Assembly: GCF_009833095.1 (NCBI RefSeq)
Contig: NZ_QRCB01000022.1
Location: 1-60,069 of the forward strand
DNA: 60,069 nt
Direction of reading: 5' to 3'
Source: Nitrosomonas sp. JL21
GTDB lineage: Bacteria; Pseudomonadota; Gammaproteobacteria; Burkholderiales; Nitrosomonadaceae
How positions within the stretch are numbered: the stretch's first letter is position 1; each line of letters opens with the position of its first letter. Both the position numbers and the translations under genes were made by a program. Below, in pieces: positions 34,971 through 44,264 of this stretch. A model generated the notes under the pieces. It was given only the letters and a program-made list of their open reading frames with translations. It had not been told where the DNA came from and searched no databases.

Positions 34971-35738
34971 TTAAAGGATAAAGTCAGCCGCATTGATGCC
35001 AACCGCTGCGGCACCATTGAGTTGAATTTCAAAATCGGCAGTCTGATTCCCATCGCCTTGCGTATCAAGTTGAACGATAACATCAGCCCCGGAAGTGAAA
35101 AATCTGACTTCACCCGCAGTTCCTGTAAAGGCGACATTGCCGATAAAAGTAAACGCTTGATTTCCAGCCACATTGAGATCGGCATCGAGCGACGAGAAAT
35201 CTATGTCATCGCTATTATGAGCAAAGTCAGTAATGACGTCGCGGCTAGCTCCAACAGCGCTTTCCGTGATGGCATTGTAGTCGAAATCATCGCTTCCGCT
35301 ACCACCAGTCATGGTATCTGTGCCTGTTCCACCGATAATAATATCGCCGCCCGCGCCTCCACTGATCGTGTCATTACCGCTCACGCCAGAAAGAAGATTA
35401 CCGTTACTGTTACCGGTGATCACGTTGGCTGCACTGTTACCTGTGCCATTGAGCGCAGTCAGAAAACCTGCGGTATTGTCCAGCGTAAGATTTTCGAAAT
35501 TGGTTTTCAGGGTTGTGCTGGCATTACGCGTAATGACCGTATCGGTACCCTGACCGGCGATTTCGCGGATATCATCGAGTATTGAATTGATCCTGTAAAT
35601 ATCATTGCCGGCGAATCCCATCATCAGGTCGTTGCCAAGCGACCAATTGGCATTCAGATCATCTGCTACAGCGGTTCCCAATAAAGGCAGGGCGGTATTT
35701 CCATCATCACTGAAGATTGTTCCATTGATTATTGCCAT
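34971..35738 (-). CDS. RTX-type calcium-binding secreted protein
   Basis: A 255-residue acidic protein without a Sec signal. Residues about 99-150 contain glycine/aspartate nonapeptides (SGNDTISGGAGGDIIIGGTG), the calcium-binding beta-roll of RTX proteins. The C-terminus is rich in Asp, Ala and Phe and ends in GINAADFIL, as expected for a type I secretion signal. It has no enzymatic domain that I can see. No ABC transporter, membrane-fusion protein or TolC gene is in the window. AAGGAGAC precedes the start. Confidence 0.85.
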   Translation of the reverse strand: MAIINGTIFSDDGNTALPLLGTAVADDLNANWSLGNDLMMGFAGNDIYRINSILDDIREIAGQGTDTVITRNASTTLKTNFENLTLDNTAGFLTALNGTGNSAANVITGNSNGNLLSGVSGNDTISGGAGGDIIIGGTGTDTMTGGSGSDDFDYNAITESAVGASRDVITDFAHNSDDIDFSSLDADLNVAGNQAFTFIGNVAFTGTAGEVRFFTSGADVIVQLDTQGDGNQTADFEIQLNGAAAVGINAADFIL

Positions 35739-35785
35739 GATAAGTCTCCTTATACTGTTATTTGAAAGAAATAATCCAAATCAGT

Positions 35786-35805
35786 CTGAATGAACGATCA
35801 TTCAG
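35786..35805. promoter_or_regulatory. Perfect dyad upstream of the RTX gene
   Basis: CTGAATGA-ACGA-TCATTCAG is a 20-base perfect palindrome, 48 bases upstream of the RTX start. It has the form of a TetR-type operator. No TetR gene lies nearby; the adjacent regulator is of AraC type. Confidence 0.45.
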
Positions 35806-36013
35806 ATCAAGAGTGAATACATGCAATGCATGCCAATGCGCGTGTGATAAGGGAGCGTTTCTTGATGAGTAACTTCACGCAAAATTACTTTTTTAATATA
35901 TACATATTTGAAGAAGGGGCATAGGGTTTTTTTGCTTTTTTATGAGGTCTTTTTTGCATCTTTAGAGATTTGCAGAGGCTTCGACGAAGCTGGCTGTGCA
36001 TCCATCAGGCGTG

Positions 36014-36898
36014 TTAATTTGATCTGGCAGCGTGTTTCTTCTGGTAGCTTGAGGGCGTCATGCCGTTATGGCGGCGAAATAATTTTGCAAAGCTCGAAGT
36101 ATCGGTGAATCCGCTGAGTTGCGCCACATCGGTGATGGTGATCTGGGGATTGCGAAGAAATTCTTTGGCCTGCGTGATGCGGTAGCGGATCAGAAATTCC
36201 CGGAAAGTCATATGATGCTCAACGCGGAATTGCCTGCTGAAGGTAAACACGCTCATCCCGCACAGCGCAGCCATTTCTCTTGCGGTGATCTTTTCGTGAA
36301 AATGGGCTGCTACATAATTGACCGCTGAAAGCGTGCGTTGCGATAGCCGCGCCGGGGATATGAAGTGAAATTCCGGCGGAATCTGGTAATGCCGCATAAG
36401 GTTGATGCGTGGCTTGGAGAGCTTGGAATTGAACCGAGGAGCGGCCAGTTGAGCCATTTCTTTAAGCACGGCATCGATACTCAGCGGTTTTACCAGATAA
36501 TTTCTGACTCCCGTTCGGAATGCCCAGACCGCCAGATTTTCGCTGTGCTGTACAGTCAGCATGATGACGGGAATGGTGGAGTAGGCGGAGCGGATTTGGC
36601 GAAGTAATTGCAGGTCGGGCAGATCGGGAAAATCAAAGTCGAGGCAAATGAGGTTTGGCTTGATATGCGTGATGACACCGGCCATCCGATGTTTATCGAT
36701 AGCCTCATGTACTCGATAGATGGCGATATCTTCATTTGAAATATCAATATCCTGTGCATTGTTCTTGTTCTTGCAGAGAGTTATCCATGCTACCCTGGCT
36801 TCATCAGCCTTCATATGCAGTACCTCCCCCTGATCATTATTTTTCGAAGAACACTCTGAAAAAATGCTGCGATCGACCATGATGAGCAACGTATTCAT
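36014..36898 (-). CDS. Receiver-AraC family response regulator
   Basis: A 294-residue transcription regulator. The N-terminal part (about 60-155) is a receiver domain: phosphoacceptor Asp in ICLDFDFPDLP, Thr in IMLTVQHSEN and Lys in NYLVKPLSID, but the usual acidic pair near the N-terminus is not obvious. The C-terminal part (about 188-285) is an AraC double helix-turn-helix (ITAREMAALCGMSVFTFSRQ and ITDVAQLSGFTDTSSFAKLF, ending with GMTPSSYQ). No histidine kinase is nearby. It lies upstream of the RTX gene on the same strand and could control it. Confidence 0.87.
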   Translation of the reverse strand: MNTLLIMVDRSIFSECSSKNNDQGEVLHMKADEARVAWITLCKNKNNAQDIDISNEDIAIYRVHEAIDKHRMAGVITHIKPNLICLDFDFPDLPDLQLLRQIRSAYSTIPVIMLTVQHSENLAVWAFRTGVRNYLVKPLSIDAVLKEMAQLAAPRFNSKLSKPRINLMRHYQIPPEFHFISPARLSQRTLSAVNYVAAHFHEKITAREMAALCGMSVFTFSRQFRVEHHMTFREFLIRYRITQAKEFLRNPQITITDVAQLSGFTDTSSFAKLFRRHNGMTPSSYQKKHAARSN

Positions 36899-37065
36899 TG
36901 GCCAGGTGTAAACGACGCTTTTGCTTAATTTCTCCCTGCCTGGCCATCGGTTTCCGTCTTTGTCAGAGCTTTCTAAAGTTGCATCACTCCTGAGAATTGA
37001 ATTGTGGATTTTCCCAAATATACGCTTTTCATTGCCGTTGTTGATAAATACTGTACTGATTCAGA

Positions 37066-39090
37066 TCAATGGGCGTGTTCCCCGGGAGGAGGCATCACCT
37101 CGCCTTCCTGATTGAGCTGCGTCAGCTGTAATGTCAGAGCACTGATATTTTGCCAGCCATATCCTTCAAATTGCGCAACCCAGCGGGCGCGCAAATAGCC
37201 GAACCGATCGGTAATGAACTCCATATGACCGGGAAACATGCCTTTGCCTGATAAATCCGGAACCGCCCTGACTCGCCGGTACAGCCAATAAGTATCTTTG
37301 ATTTCGGGCCATCCCTCCGTGACGATCGGAAAAGGAACGATGTCAGCAATCTGCTGCAATTCCTCATCGGTTAGTGCACGGATGGGAACCGCCAGAATCT
37401 CGGTATTGAGATCCTTGATTCGCTCATAGGCTGCGGCAAGCTGGAAAAAGCGCTCCTTCGATTGTGGCCATGAAAATAACACCAGCAGCACATTTTTTTG
37501 CAAGCGGAAATCCTTCAGATTTCCACCGGAATGATCATGTGCGGAATAATTGAACACTGGCGCTGCGACAGCGGGCATTTCAGGAACGATCATGCTTCCC
37601 AGCAGGCGGGCATCGAAACCGCGCGATAACGCATGCAGGAAATTGACCAGATCCCAGCGATCTTCTTCCGATAACGAGGTGGAGAAACCCGGCATTTGAG
37701 TCCCAGGAATTCCGTCGGATATCCAATGAAAAATGTTTCCAACCGTGTGCCGCGCAGTGTGCGGTTCGGTCAAGAGATCAGTGGGATCTTTTTCCGTCGG
37801 ATCAGTCACTACACCGGTGCCTTTGCCTTGCGGGCCATGACAATTGACACAATGTCCAGCAAATAATCGCGAACCATTCGATATCGACACGGCATCGAAT
37901 GGAACGGTCGGTTTTTGATAGGTTTCAGGATATGCCTGAATGGTAATGGGCGGTAACACGATGGCTAGCGCGATGACTGCCAGGATGCCGGGAACCAGAA
38001 CCCGTGTTTTCCGGCTCCAGTCGACGATCGCACCAACCCAGATTGTGCTGATAGCGACTGCCAGCAGCGCAACCCCGAGCCATACCAGTTCGGGTACATT
38101 CTTTTCGTCCCAGGTGGCGCCGATCGAGAAACGGAATGGATAGGGCCAATGCTCGATAATGGCATGCTTGGCCGGCAAGGTATTGGCTAGTAGGGTGGCG
38201 AGCAGCACCAATACTAACGCCATGAAGAATTCGATACGCACCCATTTGCGTAAATGAGCGATGACTTGCGGGGTCCGCGAATTGTCATTCTTCTGCGAAA
38301 AAACCGGCAACCATCGATAGCGTGCCTGATAGGCAATCCATAGAATCCCGGCAAGAACGGCCAGCTTGGCATTCAAGAGCCAGCCGTAAGCAGTCGCGAC
38401 CAACGTATGGTATTGCGACGCGATCATGCGGTCGGCGGCAACGACACCGGTCAGCGCCAGCAGAAGCATGACCGGTAATGCAATGGTGGAAAACTGCTCA
38501 AGATAAGTGGCGTTCGCGCGTCGCATCGCCGGATCGGATTTTTGCCGATCCGTATGGATAATCAATAAAAAAGCCGGCAACGCGCCGAACCACATGCCGG
38601 CCAGCAGGATATGCAATGCGTAGGGCGTAATGGATTCGAAGGAAATTTCTTCGGCTCCGGAATGACTGACGAGTGACCCTGCAATCAGTGGCAGGGCTGC
38701 CACAGCCGCACCGATAGTGTAGTGCCAGCGCACCCGGGGTGAGTGGCGGATGATGAGCATATAGACCAGCAGCAGGATCGCCAGCAATTCTCGAGCTGCC
38801 CAGATGTGACCGATGCGAGTCTGTTGTACGATTTCCAGCCAGGCGCTGAAATTCCAGGCGTCGGAGGAAACTCCCGTTGCTGCGCTCGTGGTTGTGGCCA
38901 GAATGCCGAGTAACCCGACAATGACGATGGCGGCAAGCCACGGAAAAGCTTTTTCCAGGCGACCTACCCAATCCGCCGCAAATACCGATTTCTGGGCGCT
39001 GATTATGGCCAGAAACACACAGCTGCCGAACACGATGAGATTGGCAGTCAATTGCGACCAACGGGCAAATGTAGAAATGATTTCGATCAT
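37066..39090 (-). CDS. CopD - cytochrome c - thioredoxin-fold fusion protein
   Basis: A 674-residue membrane protein with three parts. Residues 1-380 are a multi-helix CopD-like copper domain (PYALHILLAGMWFGALPAFL). Residues 400-490 are a c-type cytochrome with haem motif CVNCH (414-418) and a probable axial Met466 in TQMPGF. Residues 512-640 have an AhpC/thioredoxin-like pattern (VLLVLFSWPQSKERFFQLAA, ILAVPIRALTDEE, PFPIVTEGWPEIKDTYWLYR), but the position of the usual redox cysteine is SWPQS with no Cys. A copper-linked electron-transfer role at the membrane is likely. It is divergent from the SDR gene. The start is not fixed by a clear ribosome-binding site. Confidence 0.85.
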   Translation of the reverse strand: MIEIISTFARWSQLTANLIVFGSCVFLAIISAQKSVFAADWVGRLEKAFPWLAAIVIVGLLGILATTTSAATGVSSDAWNFSAWLEIVQQTRIGHIWAARELLAILLLVYMLIIRHSPRVRWHYTIGAAVAALPLIAGSLVSHSGAEEISFESITPYALHILLAGMWFGALPAFLLIIHTDRQKSDPAMRRANATYLEQFSTIALPVMLLLALTGVVAADRMIASQYHTLVATAYGWLLNAKLAVLAGILWIAYQARYRWLPVFSQKNDNSRTPQVIAHLRKWVRIEFFMALVLVLLATLLANTLPAKHAIIEHWPYPFRFSIGATWDEKNVPELVWLGVALLAVAISTIWVGAIVDWSRKTRVLVPGILAVIALAIVLPPITIQAYPETYQKPTVPFDAVSISNGSRLFAGHCVNCHGPQGKGTGVVTDPTEKDPTDLLTEPHTARHTVGNIFHWISDGIPGTQMPGFSTSLSEEDRWDLVNFLHALSRGFDARLLGSMIVPEMPAVAAPVFNYSAHDHSGGNLKDFRLQKNVLLVLFSWPQSKERFFQLAAAYERIKDLNTEILAVPIRALTDEELQQIADIVPFPIVTEGWPEIKDTYWLYRRVRAVPDLSGKGMFPGHMEFITDRFGYLRARWVAQFEGYGWQNISALTLQLTQLNQEGEVMPPPGEHAH

Positions 39091-39383
39091 GATGATGTAT
39101 TAGGGATGATAATAGTGATGCTTTGATAATATGTGCGCTGCAGCTTGTGCCAGCGATCCAGTTAAGGTGATGGATATGAACGGGGCGGCAGATGGAAAAT
39201 AGATGGATTATTTTACAAGAATGTCACTGGCAAACCTACCCTGATATGGAATTCGGATGAGATTTCAGTCGTCATGAAGAAAAAACTCATGGAAAACAAT
39301 CTGCATCTGAATGATGGTTTGAGCCAGTAGCCAACGAATGAGAAAAACACTGAACTTCGTACAGAAACAAGATAGAGGAAAAA
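39091..39383. other. Intergenic region before the SDR gene
   Basis: No convincing gene. An 18-codon frame at 39273-39329 begins with MKKKLMENN but has no ribosome-binding site. The stretch should hold the divergent promoters of the CopD fusion and SDR genes. Confidence 0.3.
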
Positions 39384-40082
39384 ATGAAAACAGTATTGAT
39401 TACCGGGGCAAATCGAGGTATTGGATTGGAATTCGTGCGGCAATACGCCGCCGATGGTTGGCGTGTTTTTGCATGTTGCCGCGATCCTGAAGCAGCAAGT
39501 GTATTGAATGATGTGGCGGCTCGTCATGTTGATCAGGTGACAGTGTATCCGCTGGATGTCGCCAACCATAAACATATCGAGCAATTGTCGCAGGCACTGG
39601 CTGGAGAAGCGATTGATGTACTGATCAACAATGCCGGCGTATATCCACCGCAGCAGGGTGATGTTTTCGGGAAAACGGATTACGACGCATGGGCTTATGC
39701 CTTTGAAGTCAATACCATGGCGCCACTGAAAATGGTGGAAGCATTTATTCGGCAGGTTGCGCGAAGCCACCGCAAAGTGATCATTACGCTGACCAGCAAG
39801 ATGGGCAGTATTGCCGATAATCGCGGCGGCGGCAGCTATATTTACCGTTCCAGCAAATCGGCAGTGAATAATGTCATGAAAAGTTTATCGATCGACTTGA
39901 GTTCAGAGCAAATCATCGCAGTGCTGTTGCATCCTGGCTGGGTCAGAACCGACATGGGCGGCCCGAATGGGTTGATTTCACCGGAGCAAAGCGTCGCGGG
40001 CATGCGGCAGGTGATCGATAAGTTGAAATTGAAGGATTCCGGACAATTTTATGCCTACGATGGGCAGATCGTTCCGTGGTAA
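39384..40082 (+). CDS. Short-chain dehydrogenase/reductase
   Basis: A 232-residue classical SDR. The NAD(P) motif TGANRGIGLEF (7-17) is at the N-terminus, LINNAGVY follows, and the catalytic set is Ser in ITLTSKMGSI with YIYRSSKSAVNN carrying Tyr and Lys. LLHPGWVRTDMGG is the usual post-catalytic turn. It resembles the CsgA/sniffer-like subgroup; the substrate is unknown. GAGGAAAA precedes the start. It appears to be a single-gene transcript. Confidence 0.9.
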   Translation: MKTVLITGANRGIGLEFVRQYAADGWRVFACCRDPEAASVLNDVAARHVDQVTVYPLDVANHKHIEQLSQALAGEAIDVLINNAGVYPPQQGDVFGKTDYDAWAYAFEVNTMAPLKMVEAFIRQVARSHRKVIITLTSKMGSIADNRGGGSYIYRSSKSAVNNVMKSLSIDLSSEQIIAVLLHPGWVRTDMGGPNGLISPEQSVAGMRQVIDKLKLKDSGQFYAYDGQIVPW

Positions 40083-40341
40083 TAGCGGCTCGTTTATTGC
40101 CGGATTGCTGTCGATCGGCATCACCCTCTTTCTTCTGCGAAAGATAAGTCAAAGCTGGAAGGTTGCATTACACTATGCACTAGTTGCTGCTATATCAATT
40201 TAGCGCGGCAAACCGGACATTTTGTCACGTCATCATCAAGGGTCGAGTACTCTGATTGGATGAACATCAAAAATCAAAAAATGGTTAGACCTTCTCGCTC
40301 CGAGGGGTTAGCCGAAGTTAGCAATAAGGATTACACGCGTC

Positions 40342-41958
40342 ATGACACATATACACCATCAAGTTTTGCCAGAAGGTACTCAAATTGGCGTCTACGAAAT
40401 CAAGGGCATTGCAAAAATCACTGCCTTCGAAATCACGTACCGGGCCTGGAATCATCATCTCAAGGAACAGGTAAAAATACGGGAATATTTTCCGTATGAT
40501 TTTGCCCAGCGCACAGCCGATCACCGCGGCGTGGAACCCAAGTCTCCCGAGGACAAGGAAAATTATGACTATGGATTGAAGGCTTTTTTGAATCAAGCCG
40601 AGGCGCTTACCCAGTTCGAGCACCCTCATATCGTGCCCTTGGAAAATATTCTGCCATTCAATGGAACAGCCTACATGATCATGGGATTCCGCGAAGGCAT
40701 GCCGCTGTCGCGATTGGTGCAATCGCAAGCGTCTTTCGCCGAAGCAGAACTGAAATTCATTCTGGCATCGATTTTGAGTGCCCTGCAGGAATTGCATGAA
40801 CATAAAATTGTGCATGGCGGTATTCAGCCGGCGACGATACTGATCGGCAAAGAAGGTTTGCCGTTATTGGTCAATGTCGCCAGTGCGAGACTGGCGATTG
40901 CCGCACGCACTACTCATTACGCTGAAGAATTGGCCACTGGTTATGCGCCGGCTGAGCAATATGAGCCTGCCAATGTCATCGGGCCTCCGACGGATTTTTA
41001 TGCTTTGGGTGCCACGATCTATGCCTGTATGACGCATCGCCAACCGGTTGCCGCGCAGATCAGAAAAACGGCGTTGAGCCGCGATGAACCCGATCCGATG
41101 GTGTTGCCGCCGGAGTCTGCAGATGTTGCCTATAACCCGGAATTATTGGAAGCGCTCCAGTGGATGTTACGGCCCGATTATACGGACCGGCCGCAATCCG
41201 CTGCTGAGATTCTCGCTCTGTTGAAATCGGAACAGATCAGTGCTGTCTCAGATGCCGTACCGCATCGACAAGCCAGTCGGGATTACACGGACGGCCGTCC
41301 GGCCACTAAGAATACCGTATTGCTGGGTATCGTGATCGGAATCGCCGTGGCCGTCGGGGTGGGCGTATGGTTGAATGAGAAACCTGCCGAAGCGCCAGCT
41401 ATTCAGTCGACTGCCATGGATGATCAAACTGCAGTACCCTCGACCCCTGCTGAAACGGCCATCGCAACAGAACCCATCATTGATCAACCGATCGCTCAAG
41501 CAGTTGAGCGGCCGGAACTTGCCAACCCGGTAGTAACCGCAGCAGAACCTGAAGATGCAGAGATCGCTCATACACGGAAGGATACTGCCCAGCAGTTCAG
41601 TGTTACGGAACAATCTCGATCCCAACAAATGGAATTACCCAAGCAATCGAGTGACGCGGACACCATCAACCGGCACTTAGCCGCTGCCGGAAGAGCCTTT
41701 AAAGAGGGTCGTCTGACCACGCCTGCAAAGGACAACGCCAACAAGTACTATCGAATGGTGCTGGATATGGATCCCGATAATTCGCAGGCACGCACAGGCC
41801 AACAGAAAATAGTCGGTCGGTATGTGCAATTCATTGACTCGGCCAAGGCCCGGGGCCAGCGGGATATTGCGAAGCGTTATTTGCAAAGAGCGGAATTTGT
41901 TCTACCCGATGATCCGCGGCTGGATCGGGTTCGGGCGCAATTGGCAGGGGCGCGGTGA
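40342..41958 (+). CDS. Membrane-anchored pseudokinase with C-terminal repeat region
   Basis: A 538-residue protein. Residues 10-295 follow the bacterial Ser/Thr kinase fold (LPEGTQIGVYEIKGI, GLKAFLNQAEALTQFEHPHI, TGYAPAEQY, GPPTDFYALGATIYA). The glycine loop is absent (KITAFEI), the VAIK lysine position reads VKIR (44-47), HRD is HGG (158-160), and DFG is NVA (178-180). It should therefore be catalytically dead. A transmembrane helix (326-344) and a Pro/Ala/Glu-rich linker lead to a TPR-like helical part (about 450-535). A scaffolding or sensing role is likely. A hairpin follows the stop. Confidence 0.85.
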   Translation: MTHIHHQVLPEGTQIGVYEIKGIAKITAFEITYRAWNHHLKEQVKIREYFPYDFAQRTADHRGVEPKSPEDKENYDYGLKAFLNQAEALTQFEHPHIVPLENILPFNGTAYMIMGFREGMPLSRLVQSQASFAEAELKFILASILSALQELHEHKIVHGGIQPATILIGKEGLPLLVNVASARLAIAARTTHYAEELATGYAPAEQYEPANVIGPPTDFYALGATIYACMTHRQPVAAQIRKTALSRDEPDPMVLPPESADVAYNPELLEALQWMLRPDYTDRPQSAAEILALLKSEQISAVSDAVPHRQASRDYTDGRPATKNTVLLGIVIGIAVAVGVGVWLNEKPAEAPAIQSTAMDDQTAVPSTPAETAIATEPIIDQPIAQAVERPELANPVVTAAEPEDAEIAHTRKDTAQQFSVTEQSRSQQMELPKQSSDADTINRHLAAAGRAFKEGRLTTPAKDNANKYYRMVLDMDPDNSQARTGQQKIVGRYVQFIDSAKARGQRDIAKRYLQRAEFVLPDDPRLDRVRAQLAGAR

Positions 41959-41959
41959 A

Positions 41960-41980
41960 AATGATTCTTTCAGAATCATT
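41960..41980. terminator. Hairpin between pseudokinase and GST genes
   Basis: AATGATTCT-TTC-AGAATCATT is a perfect 9-bp stem directly after the pseudokinase stop and 57 bases before the end of the converging GST gene. The T run is weak, so it may act for both transcripts inefficiently. Confidence 0.5.
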
Positions 41981-42036
41981 CAATGCAGCATGGTCAAGCA
42001 CAGCAGCTTGGTTTATCCGAACTTCTTCGGTTTGAG

Positions 42037-42645
42037 CTAAGCAGTTTCAGCGCTCTTACGCGCGGGTCTCGATAGGATGGCATTCAAATAACGTGCCACA
42101 TGGGGGTAAGGTGAGAAATCGAACTCGCCACCGCGTGCATAGGATAGAACTCCGGCCATATTGATATCAGCCACGGTAAATCGATTAGCGATTAGCGCAT
42201 CTTTGTCCGCAAGGTGATCATTCAAGACTTCGAGCGGTTTTGCCAATTTCCTCTCAGCCAGGTGGACCAGATCCGGGTTTCTCTCGCTCTGATCCAGAGC
42301 TTTTCGATGAAGAATGAGATCGACACAGGATGTTTCCATTTGCGTGACGGCAAAAAAAGCCCATTTATAGATTTGCGCTTCATCTTCCAGCCGGCTAACC
42401 CACAGTTTTTCTGCACCGTATTTCTTAGCAAGATAGAAGTTGATGGCCATTGCTTCGGTCAGTACTAGATCCCCATCCACCAGTGTCGGAACCTGCGCAA
42501 GCGGATTCAGCTTGAGATAATTGGAAGCATTCTTTTCCTCAGTAAAGGGATTGATTTTGACATGCTTGAAATCAAGGCCGAGCTCTGCCAATGTGAACAG
42601 CACATACTGTGCTCGTGACCATTCAATGCCATACAAGGTGATCAT
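42037..42645 (-). CDS. Glutathione S-transferase family protein
   Basis: A 202-residue soluble protein. The N-terminal thioredoxin-like domain has the glutathione site around LNPLAQVPTLVDGDLVLTEA with cis-Pro and the Glu-Ala pair; the active-site region is YGIEWSRAQYV, so the usual N-terminal Tyr/Ser/Cys cannot be fixed. The C-terminal helical domain contains RFTVADINMAGVLSYA, the N-capping motif. Substrate unknown. GGAG precedes the start. It is separated from yifB by 38 bases on the same strand. Confidence 0.88.
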   Translation of the reverse strand: MITLYGIEWSRAQYVLFTLAELGLDFKHVKINPFTEEKNASNYLKLNPLAQVPTLVDGDLVLTEAMAINFYLAKKYGAEKLWVSRLEDEAQIYKWAFFAVTQMETSCVDLILHRKALDQSERNPDLVHLAERKLAKPLEVLNDHLADKDALIANRFTVADINMAGVLSYARGGEFDFSPYPHVARYLNAILSRPARKSAETA

Positions 42646-42683
42646 AGATTTTCTCCGCGGTGTTATTCATATATCAATCGATT

Positions 42684-44195
42684 CTAGCGTTTATCCAGCC
42701 TGCGATATTGAATTGCCTCGGCAATATGCTGAGCGCTGATTTTTTCAATGCTTGCCATATCCGCGATGGTTCGGGCCAGTTTGAGGATGCGATGATAGGC
42801 CCGGGCTGATAGGTTCAAGCGGCTGATGGCCTGCTGCAATAGATTTTCGCTGGCGGAATCCAGTGCGCAGAGTCGATCGATGTCGTTGACAGTCAGACGG
42901 CTGTTTGCTTTGCCTTGGCGATCGAGTTGCCGCTGGCGTGAATTCTCGACGCGTTGCCGGATGGTTATCGTGTTATCGCTGGCCATTTGCGGTCGCATCA
43001 GTTCTTCCTGGGGCACGGTCGGAACTTCAAAGTGCATATCGATACGATCCAATAATGGGCCTGAAATCCGTGCACGATAGCGGTTGATCTGGTCAGGCGT
43101 GCAGTGGCATTTGCCGTTGGGATGGCCGAGATAACCGCAGGGGCAGGGATTCATTGCTGCAATGAACTGAAACTGAGCCGGAAATTCTGCCTGGCGTGCC
43201 GCGCGCGAGATGGTGATTTTCCCGGACTCCAACGGTTCGCGCAGGACTTCGAGTACTTTACGGTCGAATTCCGCGAGTTCGTCGAGAAATAATACGCCAT
43301 GCATGGCCAGTGAGATTTCTCCCGGCCGAGGCGGACTGCCGCCGCCCACCAGCGCAATGCCGGAGGCGGTGTGATGCGGGGAACGGAAAGGGCGGCGCTT
43401 CCAATGATCGATGTTGAAACTGCCATGACTGAGGGATTGAACAGCCGCGGATTCCAGTGCTTCGGTCTCGGTCATCGATGGCAGAATACCCGGGAAGCGG
43501 GTTGCGAGCATGGATTTTCCGGTACCGGGCGGGCCGACCATCAAAACGCTGTGCTCCCCGGCAGCAGCTATTTCCAAGGCGCGCTTGGCATGAGATTGTC
43601 CCTTGACGTCAGCAAAGTCGGGGTAGCGTGGATCATGACATTCGTCGCGGTCAGTGGATGCGTGCTGGCACAGGGGCAAGGATTCATGGCCCAGCAGATG
43701 GGCGCAGATCTGCAGCAGCGATGTGGCTGCATATACCGTGGCGTTCTTGACCAGTGCTGCTTCGGCGGCATTCTGCTGCGGTAGAACGAAGCTGCGGCCC
43801 GATTGTGAGGCATTGAACGTCATCGCAAGCGCGCCATGGACCGGACGTAACGCGCCAGTGAGCGCCAGTTCTCCGGCCCACTCATAGCGATCTAGTTGAT
43901 CGCCAGGAATTTGGCCGGTGGCGGCCAGGATACCCAACGCGATCGGCAGATCGAAGCGCCCGCTTTCTTTGGGAAGATCGGCAGGCGCTAGGTTAATGGT
44001 AATACGCTGCGCCGGGATTTTGAATTGCGCATTTTGCAAGGCTGCCCGGACGCGATCCTTGCTCTCTTTGACTTCAGTGTCCGGAAGACCGACGATGGTG
44101 AAGCTGGGTAGACCATTCGAAATATGGGTTTCTACCGTCACCAGCGGTGCGTGCATTCCTGACAAAGCGCGGCTGTACAGCACGGCGAGCGGCAT
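42684..44195 (-). CDS. YifB/ComM-type Mg-chelatase-like AAA+ ATPase
   Basis: A 503-residue protein. The N-terminal Lon-protease-like ChlI domain (LAVLYSRALSGMHAPLVTVE, RVRAALQNAQFKIPAQRITI) is followed by an AAA+ core with Walker A VGPPGTGKSML, Walker B GVLFLDELAEF and the ISRAARQAEFPAQFQFIAAM segment. The C-terminal Mg-chelatase helical domain includes LNLSARAYHRILKLARTIAD. ComM homologues act as branch-migration helicases in natural transformation. The length is normal. GAGG precedes the start. The four Cys of CPCGYLGHPNGKCHC form a likely zinc site. Confidence 0.93.
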   Translation of the reverse strand: MPLAVLYSRALSGMHAPLVTVETHISNGLPSFTIVGLPDTEVKESKDRVRAALQNAQFKIPAQRITINLAPADLPKESGRFDLPIALGILAATGQIPGDQLDRYEWAGELALTGALRPVHGALAMTFNASQSGRSFVLPQQNAAEAALVKNATVYAATSLLQICAHLLGHESLPLCQHASTDRDECHDPRYPDFADVKGQSHAKRALEIAAAGEHSVLMVGPPGTGKSMLATRFPGILPSMTETEALESAAVQSLSHGSFNIDHWKRRPFRSPHHTASGIALVGGGSPPRPGEISLAMHGVLFLDELAEFDRKVLEVLREPLESGKITISRAARQAEFPAQFQFIAAMNPCPCGYLGHPNGKCHCTPDQINRYRARISGPLLDRIDMHFEVPTVPQEELMRPQMASDNTITIRQRVENSRQRQLDRQGKANSRLTVNDIDRLCALDSASENLLQQAISRLNLSARAYHRILKLARTIADMASIEKISAQHIAEAIQYRRLDKR

Positions 44196-44264
44196 GAGCG
44201 CGCCTCAATCCCGTGAAGATGCGTAATCAACCACGATACCGATGAAAGATGGCGGAAATTGGAA

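Noticed and set aside
39273..39329. 18-codon frame before the SDR gene
   Set aside because: No ribosome-binding site and no coding character.
39213..39770. 185-residue minus-strand frame opposite the SDR gene
   Set aside because: It is the antisense of a well-supported SDR gene and its translation resembles no protein.
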